A DNA stretch of 64,000 nt, from contig OZ038437.1 of the NCBI GenBank assembly GCA_964036275.1, positions 3,600,501-3,664,500 of the forward strand. Reading direction: 5' to 3'. Position numbers and translations under genes: made by a program. A model generated the notes under the pieces. The model was not told the DNA's origin. It searched no databases and was given only the letters and a program-made list of their open reading frames with translations. This DNA is from Litoditis marina (Eukaryota; Nematoda; Chromadorea; Rhabditida; Rhabditidae). How positions within the stretch are numbered: the first letter of the stretch is position 1; each line of letters opens with the position of its first letter. Below, piece by piece: positions 1 to 11,297 of this stretch.

Positions 1-470
1 CTTCAGATTCTTTCAAATCTTTGGGGCTTGACTAGCTTCAGATCCCAATCTGACGTCGTACGCTCTTCCCTACGACTTACAACCTTGTTTACAGTAATTG
101 TTCTGTTTCTTGGTAGAATTATAAAGTTATTAGCTTAGATAGGCGGTGGATATAAGTGTATCTGAAATGTAATTAGAAGTATACCTGCACTTCAACAACT
201 GTCTGCTGTGTTGAAGTCTTGCTCCTGTCCTGCTGTATCCTTGAAAGTTCTGTAGAGTGATCGGCTGGTTGACTTGGCTGTAGGCACCCGAATGCTGACA
301 GCGCCTCCGCTACGCTCCACCTTCTTATGTTCCGCCCCTTTTTGACTCCGCCTCTTGCTCGAGAGAGTACCGTAACCCCGAGAGTTTAGAGAAATGAAAC
401 CTATTGGGAAGATTGCAGAAAGGTTGAGCATAACTCTTTCTGTATACTAATTATAAATTCATATGTATCT
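1..470. other. No supported gene; left flank of the Ty3/gypsy insertion
   Basis: No open frame here has splice-site support or a recognisable motif. A minus-strand frame (192-431) is rich in Ser, Arg and Lys and could be an exon, but nothing supports it. The last five bases (466-470, tatct) are the left target-site duplication of the retrotransposon. Confidence 0.5.
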
Positions 471-838
471 TGTTGGATACGTGCGCCTTTGGCACGTATC
501 ATCTTCTGCATTCATTGGCTAATCTCATTAGCATACACGTGGCATTCTATACTTCTGTTCTCTACCGCATTAGCATTTCCTCACGCCTGTTTACGTGTGT
601 TAATACCTGTCTGCCTACGTGTTAGAAACAGTCTAGTTTATCGTCTGGTTACTGAGCGCCTGCTCAGAACTACTCTCTCTCTCCCCCACAGTTATCAGGT
701 ATCAAGGTTATATTGTATCGTCTTTTATATATCATTAATAAACCTAGTTAATTAGTGTTTTGTTGTGCTATACCAAAAGGCTAACGTATCGCCTTAAATA
801 CCTATCGTTGTGACTTCGTGAGTACGAAGGTTACAACA
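471..838 (+). repeat. 5' LTR (368 bp)
   Basis: Begins TGTTGGATACG and ends GGTTACAACA, the usual TG...CA limits. It matches 5493-5860 base for base by eye. It contains a CT-rich run and an AATAAA-type signal (attaataaacc, about 735-745), suitable for polyadenylation when transcribed from the 3' LTR. The likely primer-binding site follows as tggcgatcagg, starting about 843. Confidence 0.93.
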
Positions 839-1227
839 TAATTGGCGATCAGGATAGGAAAAATTGTTGTTGTTGTTGTTCACTGGTAAGTTACTGGTGA
901 GTGAACCTCGGATTTCGATTTCGAAGGAACTATTCGGAGACCCTCACAGGTCAACACAGGAGTGTTTCACAACGATTTGGAGACCCTCACAGGTCAACAC
1001 AGGAGTGTTCCAGTTTTTCACTGTTTTGTTGCGAAGTTGTCTGACGTAAGTCCGTCTATAGACACTGTCGCCGACCTGCCAAAGGGCAACCGAGTGAATT
1101 CTTGGGTAGAAAGCAATTTTCCTAGGGGAAGTGCTGCCCAAATTTTCATTTCTCGGGTTGAACTTGGTCAGGTTACAGGAGAAGTGCTGCCCAAATTTTC
1201 ATTTGGAGCAAATACGCACTGAACAAC
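839..1227 (+). repeat. Untranslated leader with two pairs of short direct repeats
   Basis: Between LTR and gag the leader carries two tandem-like duplications. The motif ggagaccctcacaggtcaac occurs at about 937 and 980, and the motif agtgctgcccaaattttcat occurs at about 1130 and 1182. Repeated leader blocks could be packaging or RNA-structure elements, or replication slippage products. No coding frame here is convincing. Confidence 0.6.
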
Positions 1228-4200
1228 ATGGAAGGACAACAGCAACAGGACACGAACATGCAGAATATGCTCATGGAATTGTTGAAAGGTCAACAAGAGC
1301 AATTCAAGCTACAGGAAGAGAGGATGAGACAAATGGATTTGCAAATGAAATTGTTGATGGAAAACAAGACAAATCCGGACACAGGAAACAGCGCAGCATC
1401 GATCTCAATCTCGAGCACTAGATTACTGAATGATCTGAGTGGGAGATTATCGACCTTCGTGTTTGATTGTGAGAATAATCAAACATTCTCACGTTGGTTC
1501 GATCGTTTTGGTGATGTGTTTACCATTGATGGTGCTCTGTTGGACGATAAAGCAAAGGTTCGATTGCTTGTGGGAAAGCTGTCAAACGAAGTGTTTGATC
1601 GCTACACAAATCAGATTCTACCGAAAACCACGACGGACATTGACTTCGCGGACACCGTACACATTTTGAAGGAAATGTTCGACCCCAAGATATCGCTGTT
1701 CACTTCGAGATACCAGTGCCTGAAATTGGAAAAGAAGGAGTCAGAAGACTATATGGAGTACACTGGACGTGTAAATGAACAGTGTGAGAAGGCCAATTTC
1801 CAAGACTTGGACAATGAAGGACTGAAAGCTCTCTTGTGGGTTTATGGTTTGAAGTCTAGCAGGGATGCAGATCTGAGGCAGAGGCTTCTTCTGTATTTGG
1901 ACAGGATGAATGCTGATAAGAAGACTGTCACCATTCACGACATGTACAAGGAATGTGACATGTGGCTGAATATCAAGCGTGAAGCCAAGTTGGTGGAAAC
2001 TGGTTCACGAGAAGTGAATGAGGTGAAAACACAGTCTAGATCACCCCGCAATCGAGAAGTGGTCAAGTCTGAATGTTGGAACTGTGGTAATGCTGGCCAC
2101 AGATCGAACACATGTCAGAAGTCAAAGTGGACTTGCAAGAAGTGCAAATCGAAAGGTCACAAGGAACAGTACTGTGACAAGATTGCCGCATTCAAAAACG
2201 GACGGACACCGTCTAAGCCGAGAAGACAAAACAACCAGTTAGTCATTATTGGCAAAACGGAGGTTTCGAGTGCAGATGTGCAAGCTGTGCGGAAGTACAT
2301 GGAAGTCAAGATCAATGGTTACCCAGTGGAGTTTCAGTTGGATACTGGCTCAGACATCACATTGATGAATGTGGATGCATGGAAAAGGATGGGTGAACCA
2401 AAGTTGGAAGCCGCTGACATCACTGTGTGCAGTGCAAGTGGAAACAGGATGGAAATTGTTGGCAAGCTGAAATGCGATTTTGAGATTGGTGGATTGACTG
2501 GAAGTGGTCATGCCTACATTTCAGCCGGAGCAAGCCTGTTTGGTCTTGATTGGATTCAGAAGAATGAATCAATGACTCATCACCTGGAAATGATGATTGT
2601 GAGCAAGGTGGATAAAACGGATAGCTCTCTCGTTGAAGAACTGAAAACGCGGTTTTCATCTGTCTTCGAAGAAGGTTTAGGTCGCTGCACTAAGGAGAAA
2701 GCAGTGTTGAAGTTGTTACCGGACGCAACACCTACCTTCCGAGCAAAGCGACCCGTACCCCACGCAGCTGCGGAGACTGTTGACAAGGAGTTGGATCGAT
2801 TGATTGGCATGGATGTCATCGAGGCTGTTAATCATAGTGATTGGGCTGCTCCTATTGTCACTGTCAAGAAAGCCAACGGGAAAATTCGAGTTTGTGCTGA
2901 TTTTTCCACTGGGCTAAACAAGGCACTGGAGGATTGTGAGTACCCACTGCCTATTCCGGAGGATATATTCGCATCACTGAATGGAGGAACAGTGTTCTCT
3001 CAGATCGATTTCTCAGATGCGTATCTTCAAGTTGAACTGTCGGAAGAATCGAAACCACTCGTGGTTGTGAACACACACCGAGGCTTGTTTCGATACAAAA
3101 GATTGCCATTTGGAATCAAGACTGCCCCAGCAATTTTCCAACAACTCATGAATAAGATGTGTTCGGGGTTACGGGGAGTAACAAGTTATCTGGATGATGT
3201 GATTGTAGTTGGGAAAACTATGGAAGAACACAAGAGCAACTTGGTTGCTTTATTCGAACGAGTCGAGGAATATGGATTTCGAGTGCGCTATGAGAAATGC
3301 TCATTCGCCAAGTCAGAAATACCATTTCTAGGATTCATTGTCGACAGAAATGGTCGTAGACCAAATCCAGATAAGATTCAAGTGATCAAGAACATGGAGG
3401 CGCCAAAGACGGAAAGTCAGCTCAGAGCTTTCTTAGGTATGATTACCTACTATGGAAACTTTGTCCCACAGATGAAGTCACTTCGAGGTCCATTGGATCA
3501 GTTGATGATCAAAGATGTGAAGTGGAAGTGGGAGAAGGAGCAACAGGAGGCCTTCATGAAACTCAAAGCTGTTTTGAGTAGCGACATGAATCTGACCCAT
3601 TATGATCCGCAACAAGAGATAGTGGTGGCTGCAGATGCTTGTGAATACGGCATAGGTGCAGTGATCTCGCACAGATTCAAGGATGGTTCCGAAAAACCAA
3701 TCTGTCATGCAGCTAGATCACTGACCGCAGCGGAGAGGAACTATTCTCAGATTGAGAAGGAAGGATTGGGACTGATTTTTGCTGTGAAAAAGTTTCACAA
3801 GTACGTTTTTGGCAGAAAGTTCAGACTGCTAACGGATCACAAGCCTTTACTAGCCATTTTCGGAAGTAAGAAAGGAGTTCCTGTCCATTCAGCGAACAGA
3901 TTGATGCGTTGGGCAACAATCTTGCTTGGATACGATTTTGTGATTGAATACATCAATACAAATGATTTCGGTCAAGCAGACGGGCTGTCTCGCATGATTC
4001 AGAGATATCCAATGACGGAAGAAGATACCGTGGTTGCATCTGTAGAGCGTGATGTACAAGCGATGTACAGTGATCACATACGGAAACTGCCGGTGACATC
4101 AGAAGATGTACGAGTCAGTACGCTACGCGACCCTGTCTTGAGGAAAGTCATCAAAGCCGTCAAACAGAACAAGTGGCCAGAAACCACTTCGACCGAACTT

Positions 4201-5409
4201 CAGCAGTACAAGCTTCGGAACACTACGTTGTCAGTAGTTCAGGACTGTCTCATGGCTGAGGACAGAGTGGTGATACCAACCGAGCTTCGTGCAAGAGTGC
4301 TGAAAGAACTTCACATTGGACATCCTGGAATAAGTCGGATGAAAAGTCTAGCGCGCAGTCTAGTGTACTGGCCTGACTTGACTACTGATATTGAGGAAAT
4401 TGTGAAGAAGTGTGGAGACTGTCAGATGCATGGCAAATCATTGAATAAGGTTCCGCTTCAAACCTGGCCAGCACCGGAAAGAGTTTGGCAGCGGATACAC
4501 ATCGATTTCGCAGGACCTATGGATGGAGTTTTCTACTTTGTTGTAGTAGATGCTCTAAGCAAATGGCCAGAAATCTTCATCATGAAGAACATCACTGCAA
4601 GGAAAACTGTGGAACAGTTGACGAGTCTGTTTGCGAGGTTTGGAATGCCGGAAACCATTGTAAGTGACAATGGAACGCAATTCACTTCGGAAGAGTTCAA
4701 GGTTATGTGCGAAGCAAATGGCATTGTACATGCCAGAACTGCGCCATACCACCCTCAATCAAATGGACAAGCTGAACGATTTGTGGACACTTTGAAGAGG
4801 ACTTTGAGAAAGCTCAAAGGAGAAGGAGTAGCAACGGAGAGTATGTTGAATACATTTCTGTTGAGCTACAGATCTACACCCAGTAGATTACTGGAGGACA
4901 GATCTCCCGCGGAAGTGTTTCTTGGACGGAAGTTGAGAACACCTCTGACCCTTCTGATTCCTCGAGCCGTCGAACAACCTGCTAGAACGGACACACAAAT
5001 CGATATGGAGCGTCAATTTGACCGTAAGAACGGTGCAAAGATGCGAACGTTCAAGGAAGGAGAGTCAGTTATGGTTAAAGTTTACCGTAATCTGAACTGG
5101 ACCTGGGACCGCGGAGAAGTAATTGAACAGATCGGAGCTGTTAATTACAAAGTACGAGTCGGAGAGAAATGTATGATGCGTCATGCAAATCAAATGAAAT
5201 CTGTGGACAGTGAGGCTGAAACGTCATTGGACGGTGAAGCTAAATGGATGAATGTCATGCTTGACACTTTCGAGGTTGAAACAGAGCTGGATCAACAACA
5301 ACTCCAAGAAGAAGAACAACAAGTCCATGAAGAGCCCGATGTCGTGACCGCACCGAGAAGATCAACCAGAACCCGTCGCCCCGTGGTTCGCTGGAGTCCA
5401 GGCCATTGA
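1228..5409 (+). CDS. Gag-Pol polyprotein of the Ty3/gypsy element
   Basis: A single uninterrupted 1393-residue frame. The N-terminal third is a Gag-like region with a Gln-rich start and a coiled-coil-like segment. Two CCHC zinc knuckles follow at about residues 283-316 (nt 2074-2180). The aspartic protease signature LDTGSD is at 371-376. Reverse transcriptase has the YLDD catalytic box at 654-657 and the FSQIDFSDAYLQ block upstream. RNase H shows TDHKPLL near 870. The integrase has a GHPG...YWP...C..C zinc-binding region from about 1031 and catalytic D,D,E at about 1092, 1146 and 1182 (DFAG, SDNGTQF, GQAERF). Gag and Pol are fused without a frameshift. No broken motif was seen, so it may encode active enzymes. 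Confidence 0.95.
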   Translation: MEGQQQQDTNMQNMLMELLKGQQEQFKLQEERMRQMDLQMKLLMENKTNPDTGNSAASISISSTRLLNDLSGRLSTFVFDCENNQTFSRWFDRFGDVFTIDGALLDDKAKVRLLVGKLSNEVFDRYTNQILPKTTTDIDFADTVHILKEMFDPKISLFTSRYQCLKLEKKESEDYMEYTGRVNEQCEKANFQDLDNEGLKALLWVYGLKSSRDADLRQRLLLYLDRMNADKKTVTIHDMYKECDMWLNIKREAKLVETGSREVNEVKTQSRSPRNREVVKSECWNCGNAGHRSNTCQKSKWTCKKCKSKGHKEQYCDKIAAFKNGRTPSKPRRQNNQLVIIGKTEVSSADVQAVRKYMEVKINGYPVEFQLDTGSDITLMNVDAWKRMGEPKLEAADITVCSASGNRMEIVGKLKCDFEIGGLTGSGHAYISAGASLFGLDWIQKNESMTHHLEMMIVSKVDKTDSSLVEELKTRFSSVFEEGLGRCTKEKAVLKLLPDATPTFRAKRPVPHAAAETVDKELDRLIGMDVIEAVNHSDWAAPIVTVKKANGKIRVCADFSTGLNKALEDCEYPLPIPEDIFASLNGGTVFSQIDFSDAYLQVELSEESKPLVVVNTHRGLFRYKRLPFGIKTAPAIFQQLMNKMCSGLRGVTSYLDDVIVVGKTMEEHKSNLVALFERVEEYGFRVRYEKCSFAKSEIPFLGFIVDRNGRRPNPDKIQVIKNMEAPKTESQLRAFLGMITYYGNFVPQMKSLRGPLDQLMIKDVKWKWEKEQQEAFMKLKAVLSSDMNLTHYDPQQEIVVAADACEYGIGAVISHRFKDGSEKPICHAARSLTAAERNYSQIEKEGLGLIFAVKKFHKYVFGRKFRLLTDHKPLLAIFGSKKGVPVHSANRLMRWATILLGYDFVIEYINTNDFGQADGLSRMIQRYPMTEEDTVVASVERDVQAMYSDHIRKLPVTSEDVRVSTLRDPVLRKVIKAVKQNKWPETTSTELQQYKLRNTTLSVVQDCLMAEDRVVIPTELRARVLKELHIGHPGISRMKSLARSLVYWPDLTTDIEEIVKKCGDCQMHGKSLNKVPLQTWPAPERVWQRIHIDFAGPMDGVFYFVVVDALSKWPEIFIMKNITARKTVEQLTSLFARFGMPETIVSDNGTQFTSEEFKVMCEANGIVHARTAPYHPQSNGQAERFVDTLKRTLRKLKGEGVATESMLNTFLLSYRSTPSRLLEDRSPAEVFLGRKLRTPLTLLIPRAVEQPARTDTQIDMERQFDRKNGAKMRTFKEGESVMVKVYRNLNWTWDRGEVIEQIGAVNYKVRVGEKCMMRHANQMKSVDSEAETSLDGEAKWMNVMLDTFEVETELDQQQLQEEEQQVHEEPDVVTAPRRSTRTRRPVVRWSPGH

Positions 5410-5492
5410 ACAACTAAGAGTAGACTACGATTTCTTTCTTCGTGACTCTAGTTATTTTTTTCAACCCCCATTTCATTTCTCAAAAGGGGAGG

Positions 5493-5962
5493 TGTTGGAT
5501 ACGTGCGCCTTTGGCACGTATCATCTTCTGCATTCATTGGCTAATCTCATTAGCATACACGTGGCATTCTATACTTCTGTTCTCTACCGCATTAGCATTT
5601 CCTCACGCCTGTTTACGTGTGTTAATACCTGTCTGCCTACGTGTTAGAAACAGTCTAGTTTATCGTCTGGTTACTGAGCGCCTGCTCAGAACTACTCTCT
5701 CTCTCCCCCACAGTTATCAGGTATCAAGGTTATATTGTATCGTCTTTTATATATCATTAATAAACCTAGTTAATTAGTGTTTTGTTGTGCTATACCAAAA
5801 GGCTAACGTATCGCCTTAAATACCTATCGTTGTGACTTCGTGAGTACGAAGGTTACAACATAACATGCTTCTCTCATCTTCTCATCATAACACCTTTATA
5901 GAAAAAGGTAGACATATTTGTCCAGAGTGTGCGTATGCATGCGAAGTACGAAGGTTACAACA
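5493..5962 (+). repeat. 3' LTR with a 102-bp extension
   Basis: Positions 5493-5860 equal the 5' LTR. A further 102 bp (5861-5962) ends with a second copy of the LTR terminus, gtacgaaggttacaaca, and is followed directly by the target duplication tatct. Either the 5' LTR has lost this block by recombination between the two 17-18 bp copies, or the 3' LTR gained it after insertion. Confidence 0.85.
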
Positions 5963-6288
5963 TATCTCAATTCAAAATTTCGTCCTTCTGTTCTAGTTCT
6001 GTTCTAAGTTTGAACTTTCGGCAGCTGGAGATTGTAGTTCTGGATAATCTATGGTTCTCTGTGTTACTGTAGCATAGATGGGTCGTAAATGCTGTTGTTC
6101 CTTCTGTATTGACCACTACTCTCGTGCCTGGTCGTGGAGAGTTGTAAATTCTCACTTGCTGACAGTATGTTGACAATATCGTAAATTTCTTCTCAGAGTT
6201 TACTACTGTTTACAGGTCATGTCTCTGCATAAATACGGACCCCTGAAGCTCACTTATCATTCTGCTCGTCAGTCGTCCCAACAGTAGG

Positions 6289-7818
6289 ATGTACTGTGTG
6301 ACGCTGCAAAATGGAACTACCGTCCGCGTTCAGAAGAGTGCCGATACTCTTCAACTCAACTGTGAGGTGGGTTTTCCATGTCTTCTCGCAAGATTCAGAA
6401 TGTAGCATATTGAATGGTATGATGAAGTTTCACAGAAGTGTCATTAAGTATTTTATAAAAACAAGTATTTCGGCGACGATCAGAAATTAGACTAAAATAA
6501 GAACTAGCTTGGAATAGTGACAGTTTTTCTTTCTATTCTATTTATACATATATCACCCGTAAAACAATTCATTACTTACCTGATTTTCACTACTATCTCA
6601 ATTTCATACTTGAGGTGCCGCTGAACAATGAACCGACCTTCGGCGAACTAGACCTAATCAGGCAAGATTACAACAAGGAACTTGAGTTAATTAGACAAGT
6701 AAGCGAAATATGTCAATTCTTTTGTACATTATGTTAAAGTTATTTCATTTATCTCTTGTTAACTGTATTTTAATCAAATATATGTGGTTTTCTCTTTGGA
6801 AATAACGAGAACATCGACTAAATGTAAATAGATTTTTACACAGAACTAGTAGTTTCTTATCAATAACAATTATCACAGTATTGATACTGATTTTATAGGT
6901 TGTTTCGCGAAACATGAGTGATCATTATTTCTTGTTAAGTGTTATTATAACTATTATTTCAACAATTTTGACTGTTTATAATATCTAATGCGGGTAATAT
7001 GTGGAATTCTCCCCACAGAAAATCATACAGTTGTAATTGTTCCACTTTCAGGAAAATTCGCGTCTTCATTCGTACCTCTTCCAAACCTGTATTTCCTCTC
7101 CTCGTCTTGATATCTTTGTCAACTCCGAGGGCCGAAACAGGGAAGCCGACGATCTCCACGGCATACACAATGCCATTCTTGGCTATCTTTGCCGAGGTGA
7201 TATGGTACATCTGAATTTTTTTCTTCTCTGAAGACGAACTCATCCTCGAATGTATCTACTCTGATAAAAAGGCGCCCTTGCGCGGTAAGTTGCTCTGTTT
7301 TTTAAATTTTCACGGTAAACTTTGGGTTAGATATTTCTTATAGTTTTGTTGACCAAACATACTGAATACTGAAACGTTTTAGTGGGGATCCAGAAATTTC
7401 CCTTACTGGTCTATTCTTCCTCAAAAAAATATAATTTACCCAAAACATGTACATTATACTATCTATCGTATTTTCAGTGCCCATACGCATGGACGCAGAC
7501 GATCCCACTGTTCTCGAAACTCTATGGAAGCATCCCTCTTCGTTTCCTACTTTATCCTTCCCCTCTTTTTCTTTGTTTGCAGACACGAACAAATTGACGA
7601 TTCCTCCCAGTTTCCTAGAGACCTTTAAAAAATCCTATCTAGTCTCAGTGTGTTTGTACGGGTTCGCTACATGTGAGCTCGGCTCTTTCCTTTCTGAGCT
7701 CCAAAGTCGCAATATCCCCGTTTCTTCGTTCCCTGACGTTAACACTCCCGTTTACCTAAATCGTACACCTTCTCCCTATTCTGCTTTTGGTTCTTATTCG
7801 CCCTCTCCGTTCTCGTAA
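6289..7818 (+). CDS. Unrecognised protein, 5 exons (about 232 residues)
   Basis: Proposed exons are 6289-6366, 6615-6698, 7052-7196, 7234-7284 and 7478-7818. The reading phase closes across every junction: 0, 0, 1, 1, then stop. Acceptors before exons 3 and 5 are good (actttcag, attttcag). Exon 2 has a poor acceptor (cttgag) and intron 3 would be only 37 bp. The product starts MYCVTLQNGTTVRVQK, has a charged helical stretch (PTFGELDLIRQDYNKEL) and ends in a Ser/Pro-rich tail. I recognise no domain. An AATAAA at 7970-7975 follows the stop. The next gene starts 174 bp downstream on the same strand, a spacing typical of nematode operons (inference). Minus-strand frames also run through exons 3 and 5 and are treated as shadows. 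Confidence 0.55.
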
Positions 7819-7992
7819 TAATATGTGTCTTTCTCTATTGCTAGTACAGTTTGCCAAGTTTGCTTGTTCCTTTGTGTCAAGTTTTCTCGTCCTTCGAGCA
7901 TTTTCTGAACTCAATTTGATGTTTTAGCTACTGAAATTCTCTAACTATGTGAATGTTTTAATTTTTGTGAATAAAACTAACCATTTCATATC

Positions 7993-9645
7993 ATGGATCC
8001 AACTCCCGTACCTCGAGTAGAGAAAAGGCTGACGTTAGAGCCCGCGTCCGATGGTCGGAGCGCAAAAGTATCCTGTCTGTTTGACTTACGGATGTCGACC
8101 GAGGTAAGTTATTAACACACCATTTACCTTTAAATTTGAAATTCAGGTTATTAGATAAAAGAAGAGGGCAGTTGCACAACAGTAACTAAAATTCTGTTCA
8201 ATTTAACGAACAGAATTAAAAGTGTGATGTAGATGATCAATAATGTTGCGACCCCAAATTAATCTCTTGAATATTTTGAGTTTACTTAATAAGATTATGA
8301 TACACCAACTTTCTGTCTCATATAAATACGTCCCAATTAGAAATCTATGAATCGAAACTGATTTAGAGTAAAGAAAAATTATACTATCCAGCGGTGTTAA
8401 TTTTCAGACAATAGCCACTCTGGCTGCTCCCATGCTGGAACAATTGAAAGAGGACCAATCTGAAAAGCTGTGGTCCCTTCATCAAGTGAGTTAGAAAACT
8501 AGTAAACTGCTAGAGTTTACGCGTATTATTATCCTTTGTTTCATGGTTGTAGTCTAAAGTTAAAAGCTAACACTTGTCAAGGGTAAAATAAATATAAAAA
8601 AACCTAATACTTCCTAAAAAAAAATTCTATGATTTAATCCAAAACCCACCTTTGTTTCATGTTGCTCCGTTTTGTTTCTCCGTACCCTTATTCCATTAGC
8701 TTTTCAGTCGCTTCAAATATCAACCACCGCTGAGCCACTTTCGGCTGACCGCCCTGATCAATGCGACGGATGGTTTGCACACCTTCGATGCCAACCACGT
8801 CCACAATGCCGCCATTGGACAGCTCGTCCGCAAAGAAGCTTTTTGCTTCGACTTGCTCGCCACAACCGAGGGTCAGCCACCATCTATGGTGCTCCACCTA
8901 AGAGAAGGGACCCTTCCATATATAGGTGAGTTGTTTATTTATCTGTTCATTTCCGTTTTCTTTTTCGATTTCTTCCAAACTATGAGAAACAAATCTTCCT
9001 CGCTGAAACTAGTAATATTTTGAAAGTCTACTATTGAATTTTGTTACACTACAATAATACAAAAGAATTATGATCATGTTACAACTGTGCATAATTGGTG
9101 AAAGTTAATGGTAGCTAGAATGCCAATTAGCGCAACTGTTTAGGCTGTATCGTTTATAAAATGTATTGTAGGACTATTCGTGTGATCAGATATAGTAATT
9201 TTGCTATTCATTCTGATCGTAAACATAATGACCCCGATGTGAGAACAAAAGCAAGACTAGGAATTACAAATTGTGTGCTATTCCAGTACCTTTCCGGTAC
9301 GACGGACAACCCTCCGCCGAAGAGTGGGATGGAGAAGCGGTAGCAAGCTCAATCGAAGTACCTTGTGTGAGGCTCATTGCAACCACAGTCAATGCTTGCG
9401 TGCCGAAGTCGATCCTCGGGTTCCTCGAGGACATCGACGGGCTCCAAAATCTAGATTTGTTCGGATTCCTTTTTTTTTGGTGGTTCTCGTGTCCTCGAAA
9501 CTCACCAGGCTCTACTATAATCCTCTTTTCACAATTTGACCAACGGACTCATACTATTTCTGTTTCTCTGACAACATCAAATCTACCCCTTTTAGTTGTC
9601 TGCATGACTTCTCACGCCAACACTTGTGTGATCCTGTCTGCATAA
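7993..9645 (+). CDS. Unrecognised protein, 4 exons (about 257 residues)
   Basis: Proposed exons are 7993-8103, 8408-8485, 8700-8925 and 9287-9645, with consistent phases (0, 0, 1). Donors are GTAAGT, GTGAGT and GTGAGT. Exon 3 can start after ttttcag (8708) or after ccattag (8700). The second choice gives the more protein-like frame, including LTALINATDGLHTF and the phase needed by exon 4. The C-terminus ends in a hydrophobic aromatic patch (FGFLFFWWFSC) and then Ser/Thr-rich sequence; the real 3' end may be earlier. No family is recognised. It lies 18 bp beyond the upstream gene's poly(A) signal, but no AG acceptor for a spliced leader is visible just before the ATG. Confidence 0.5.
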
Positions 9646-10730
9646 TTCTGTTGATTTACTTAAACAAATGAAATCATCTGTACCAGTGTTTCTATGTGGC
9701 CTTTACTCAAAAGTTTATAATAACTACGTAAAAGATGAAAAGAGGGAACAAATATTGTGAAGCCTTCACACCTTGAGGATGTTTTCTCTTTCAAACATGT
9801 CGTTAGAGTCACTATTCTGACTAAAGAGAACGATTAAAACCGTTCGAAAAGAAATTGTACAGAGTTTTGACTATGCATCTTGCTCCAACTGTCTACAAAC
9901 CGTATCATAAGGAGCAGAATTCAACTTACAGCCTTGAAAAGATAATTCGTATATGCGAGAACATAATTTTTTTTAATAAATCGTTAGCGCAAGGAAATAA
10001 TTCTGTAGCTATATTTTTGTTTCGAAATTGACTAGGGTTTACTGGACGTCTCCAGTGTATTCTGTCTAGTACGCTTTCGGTTTTGAGTCGACTGTTTTTT
10101 ATCAGGCCTCGCTAGTTTTTTCATGGCGACACGAGTTTTCCACAATCGGTTCTGAAAAATGAAAATATTCGATATAAAAAAAATATGAATTGAACGCATC
10201 GTTATCGACTAGGAAAAAGGACCACAAAATATCAGTTTTGTATACACTTGTATTTTCTATCATCTCTCGCTAACTATGTAAGAACCTGTTTTATCATTAA
10301 ATTGTCATAACATCGAAAGACTCAACTCGCGTGTCGCCTGCCATGTAAAGTTTACTATATTATCATCTAAACTCATCACAGTTTTCTATGATTCAAAACT
10401 TTAAATGTAACTCGATTAAATGCAAAATCCAAGCACAAAGTATAAAGCAAAATATCATGGAACAAATGGATAAATAAATATGAGTTCAAAAAATCTCCCC
10501 GGGACCTCCATATAAAGACCCTGATATACCCTGCTTTAAGTATAAGTACCGTAGTCCAATCAATAACAAAACAAGTCTGGTTATATACAAGTTCATTCAA
10601 TCACATATAAGCATACAAATAAGATATAGGGAATGGTAATAACTAGTTACAGTAAGAAATGAAGAGAGGCCTGTGAAAGGGCAGCCTCTCCCGAAGGTAG
10701 TTACATCTCGACTCCCGTTCCCTCGGGGCG
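9646..10730. other. AT-rich intergenic DNA, nothing supported
   Basis: About 1.1 kb without a credible frame, splice pattern or repeat that I can match elsewhere in the window. A minus-strand frame at 10376-10600 has no supporting signals. Confidence 0.5.
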
Positions 10731-11045
10731 TATGGTTTTTGCCATCCCACTGTGACCTCGGCAACGTGCCAAAAAATGCCCAGACACGCTATTGTTTTCT
10801 AAAACGCTGGATTTTTTTCTGAGCGGCACATTACCTTGGTGGCAGTACCTGGGTAGACATTATTTCGATAAAAGCTGTTATTTCTATGGAATTAATCTAT
10901 TCTTCCCTTGGCACGCTGTCAAAGTCTCAGTGTGAATGAAAAGGAACTACAACTCCACTGGCACACTATTGGGTCAACATACTTTACAGTGATTTGATAT
11001 TCTACACAAGGAAACAGCCGCCCATTATTATTGAGGATTCGGTAT
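10731..11045 (+). repeat. Left arm of a long inverted repeat (about 315 bp)
   Basis: The sequence from atggtttttgccatcccac to the block ending gaggattcggta is the near-identical reverse complement of 13819-14133. The arms enclose about 2.8 kb containing the coiled-coil gene. Confidence 0.9.
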
Positions 11046-11257
11046 TAAAAGTGTTAAAAAAAATTAGTCAGTTTGTGCAAAAACTGTTATCCTACTGTTC
11101 AGAAGCAATTAGTTCCTGAACGTGTTTCCAAACCGGCCGAACGAGTTTCGACAGTCCAGTTACCAGACAGGATTCACGAGTTTCTTGACAAGAAGCAGAA
11201 CTGGACGCAGTTTTCTAACGCGTTTCCCGGAATACTGAGAGGGCATCTGGTACGCAG

Positions 11258-11265
11258 TATAAAAG
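11258..11265 (+). promoter_or_regulatory. TATA box of the coiled-coil gene
   Basis: TATAAAAG lies 33-40 bp before the ATG at 11298, implying a very short 5' UTR. The same arrangement (tataaaac, 30335) precedes the duplicate gene, and the surrounding promoter sequence is conserved between copies. Confidence 0.6.
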
Positions 11266-11297
11266 AGAGCCGGCGTTCATTTTCTTCATAACTAACA

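Larger units (their letters stand above)
471..5962 (+). mobile_element. Ty3/gypsy LTR retrotransposon, full length, probably young
   Basis: The element runs from a 5' LTR (471-838) through a leader, one gag-pol frame and a purine-rich tract (about 5482-5492, aaaaggggagg) to a 3' LTR starting at 5493. The 368-bp LTR core appears identical in both copies. A 5-bp direct duplication, tatct, sits at 466-470 and 5963-5967, so the true right end is 5962, about 100 bp beyond the end of the 5'-LTR-equivalent sequence. There is no env-like frame. An intact coding frame, matching LTRs and a perfect target duplication indicate recent insertion. The order protease-RT-RNase H-integrase fits Ty3/gypsy (Metaviridae); two CCHC knuckles would suit a Mag-like lineage, which is inference. 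Confidence 0.93.

Noticed and set aside
471..5962. Endogenous retrovirus with an envelope gene
   Set aside because: Only 83 bp separate the pol stop from the 3' LTR; no envelope frame exists.
6959..7592. Minus-strand frames opposite the gene at 6289-7818
   Set aside because: One frame looks protein-like after an attcag acceptor, but the plus-strand exons join in phase over five exons. The two strands cannot both be settled by eye, and the plus-strand model has more support.
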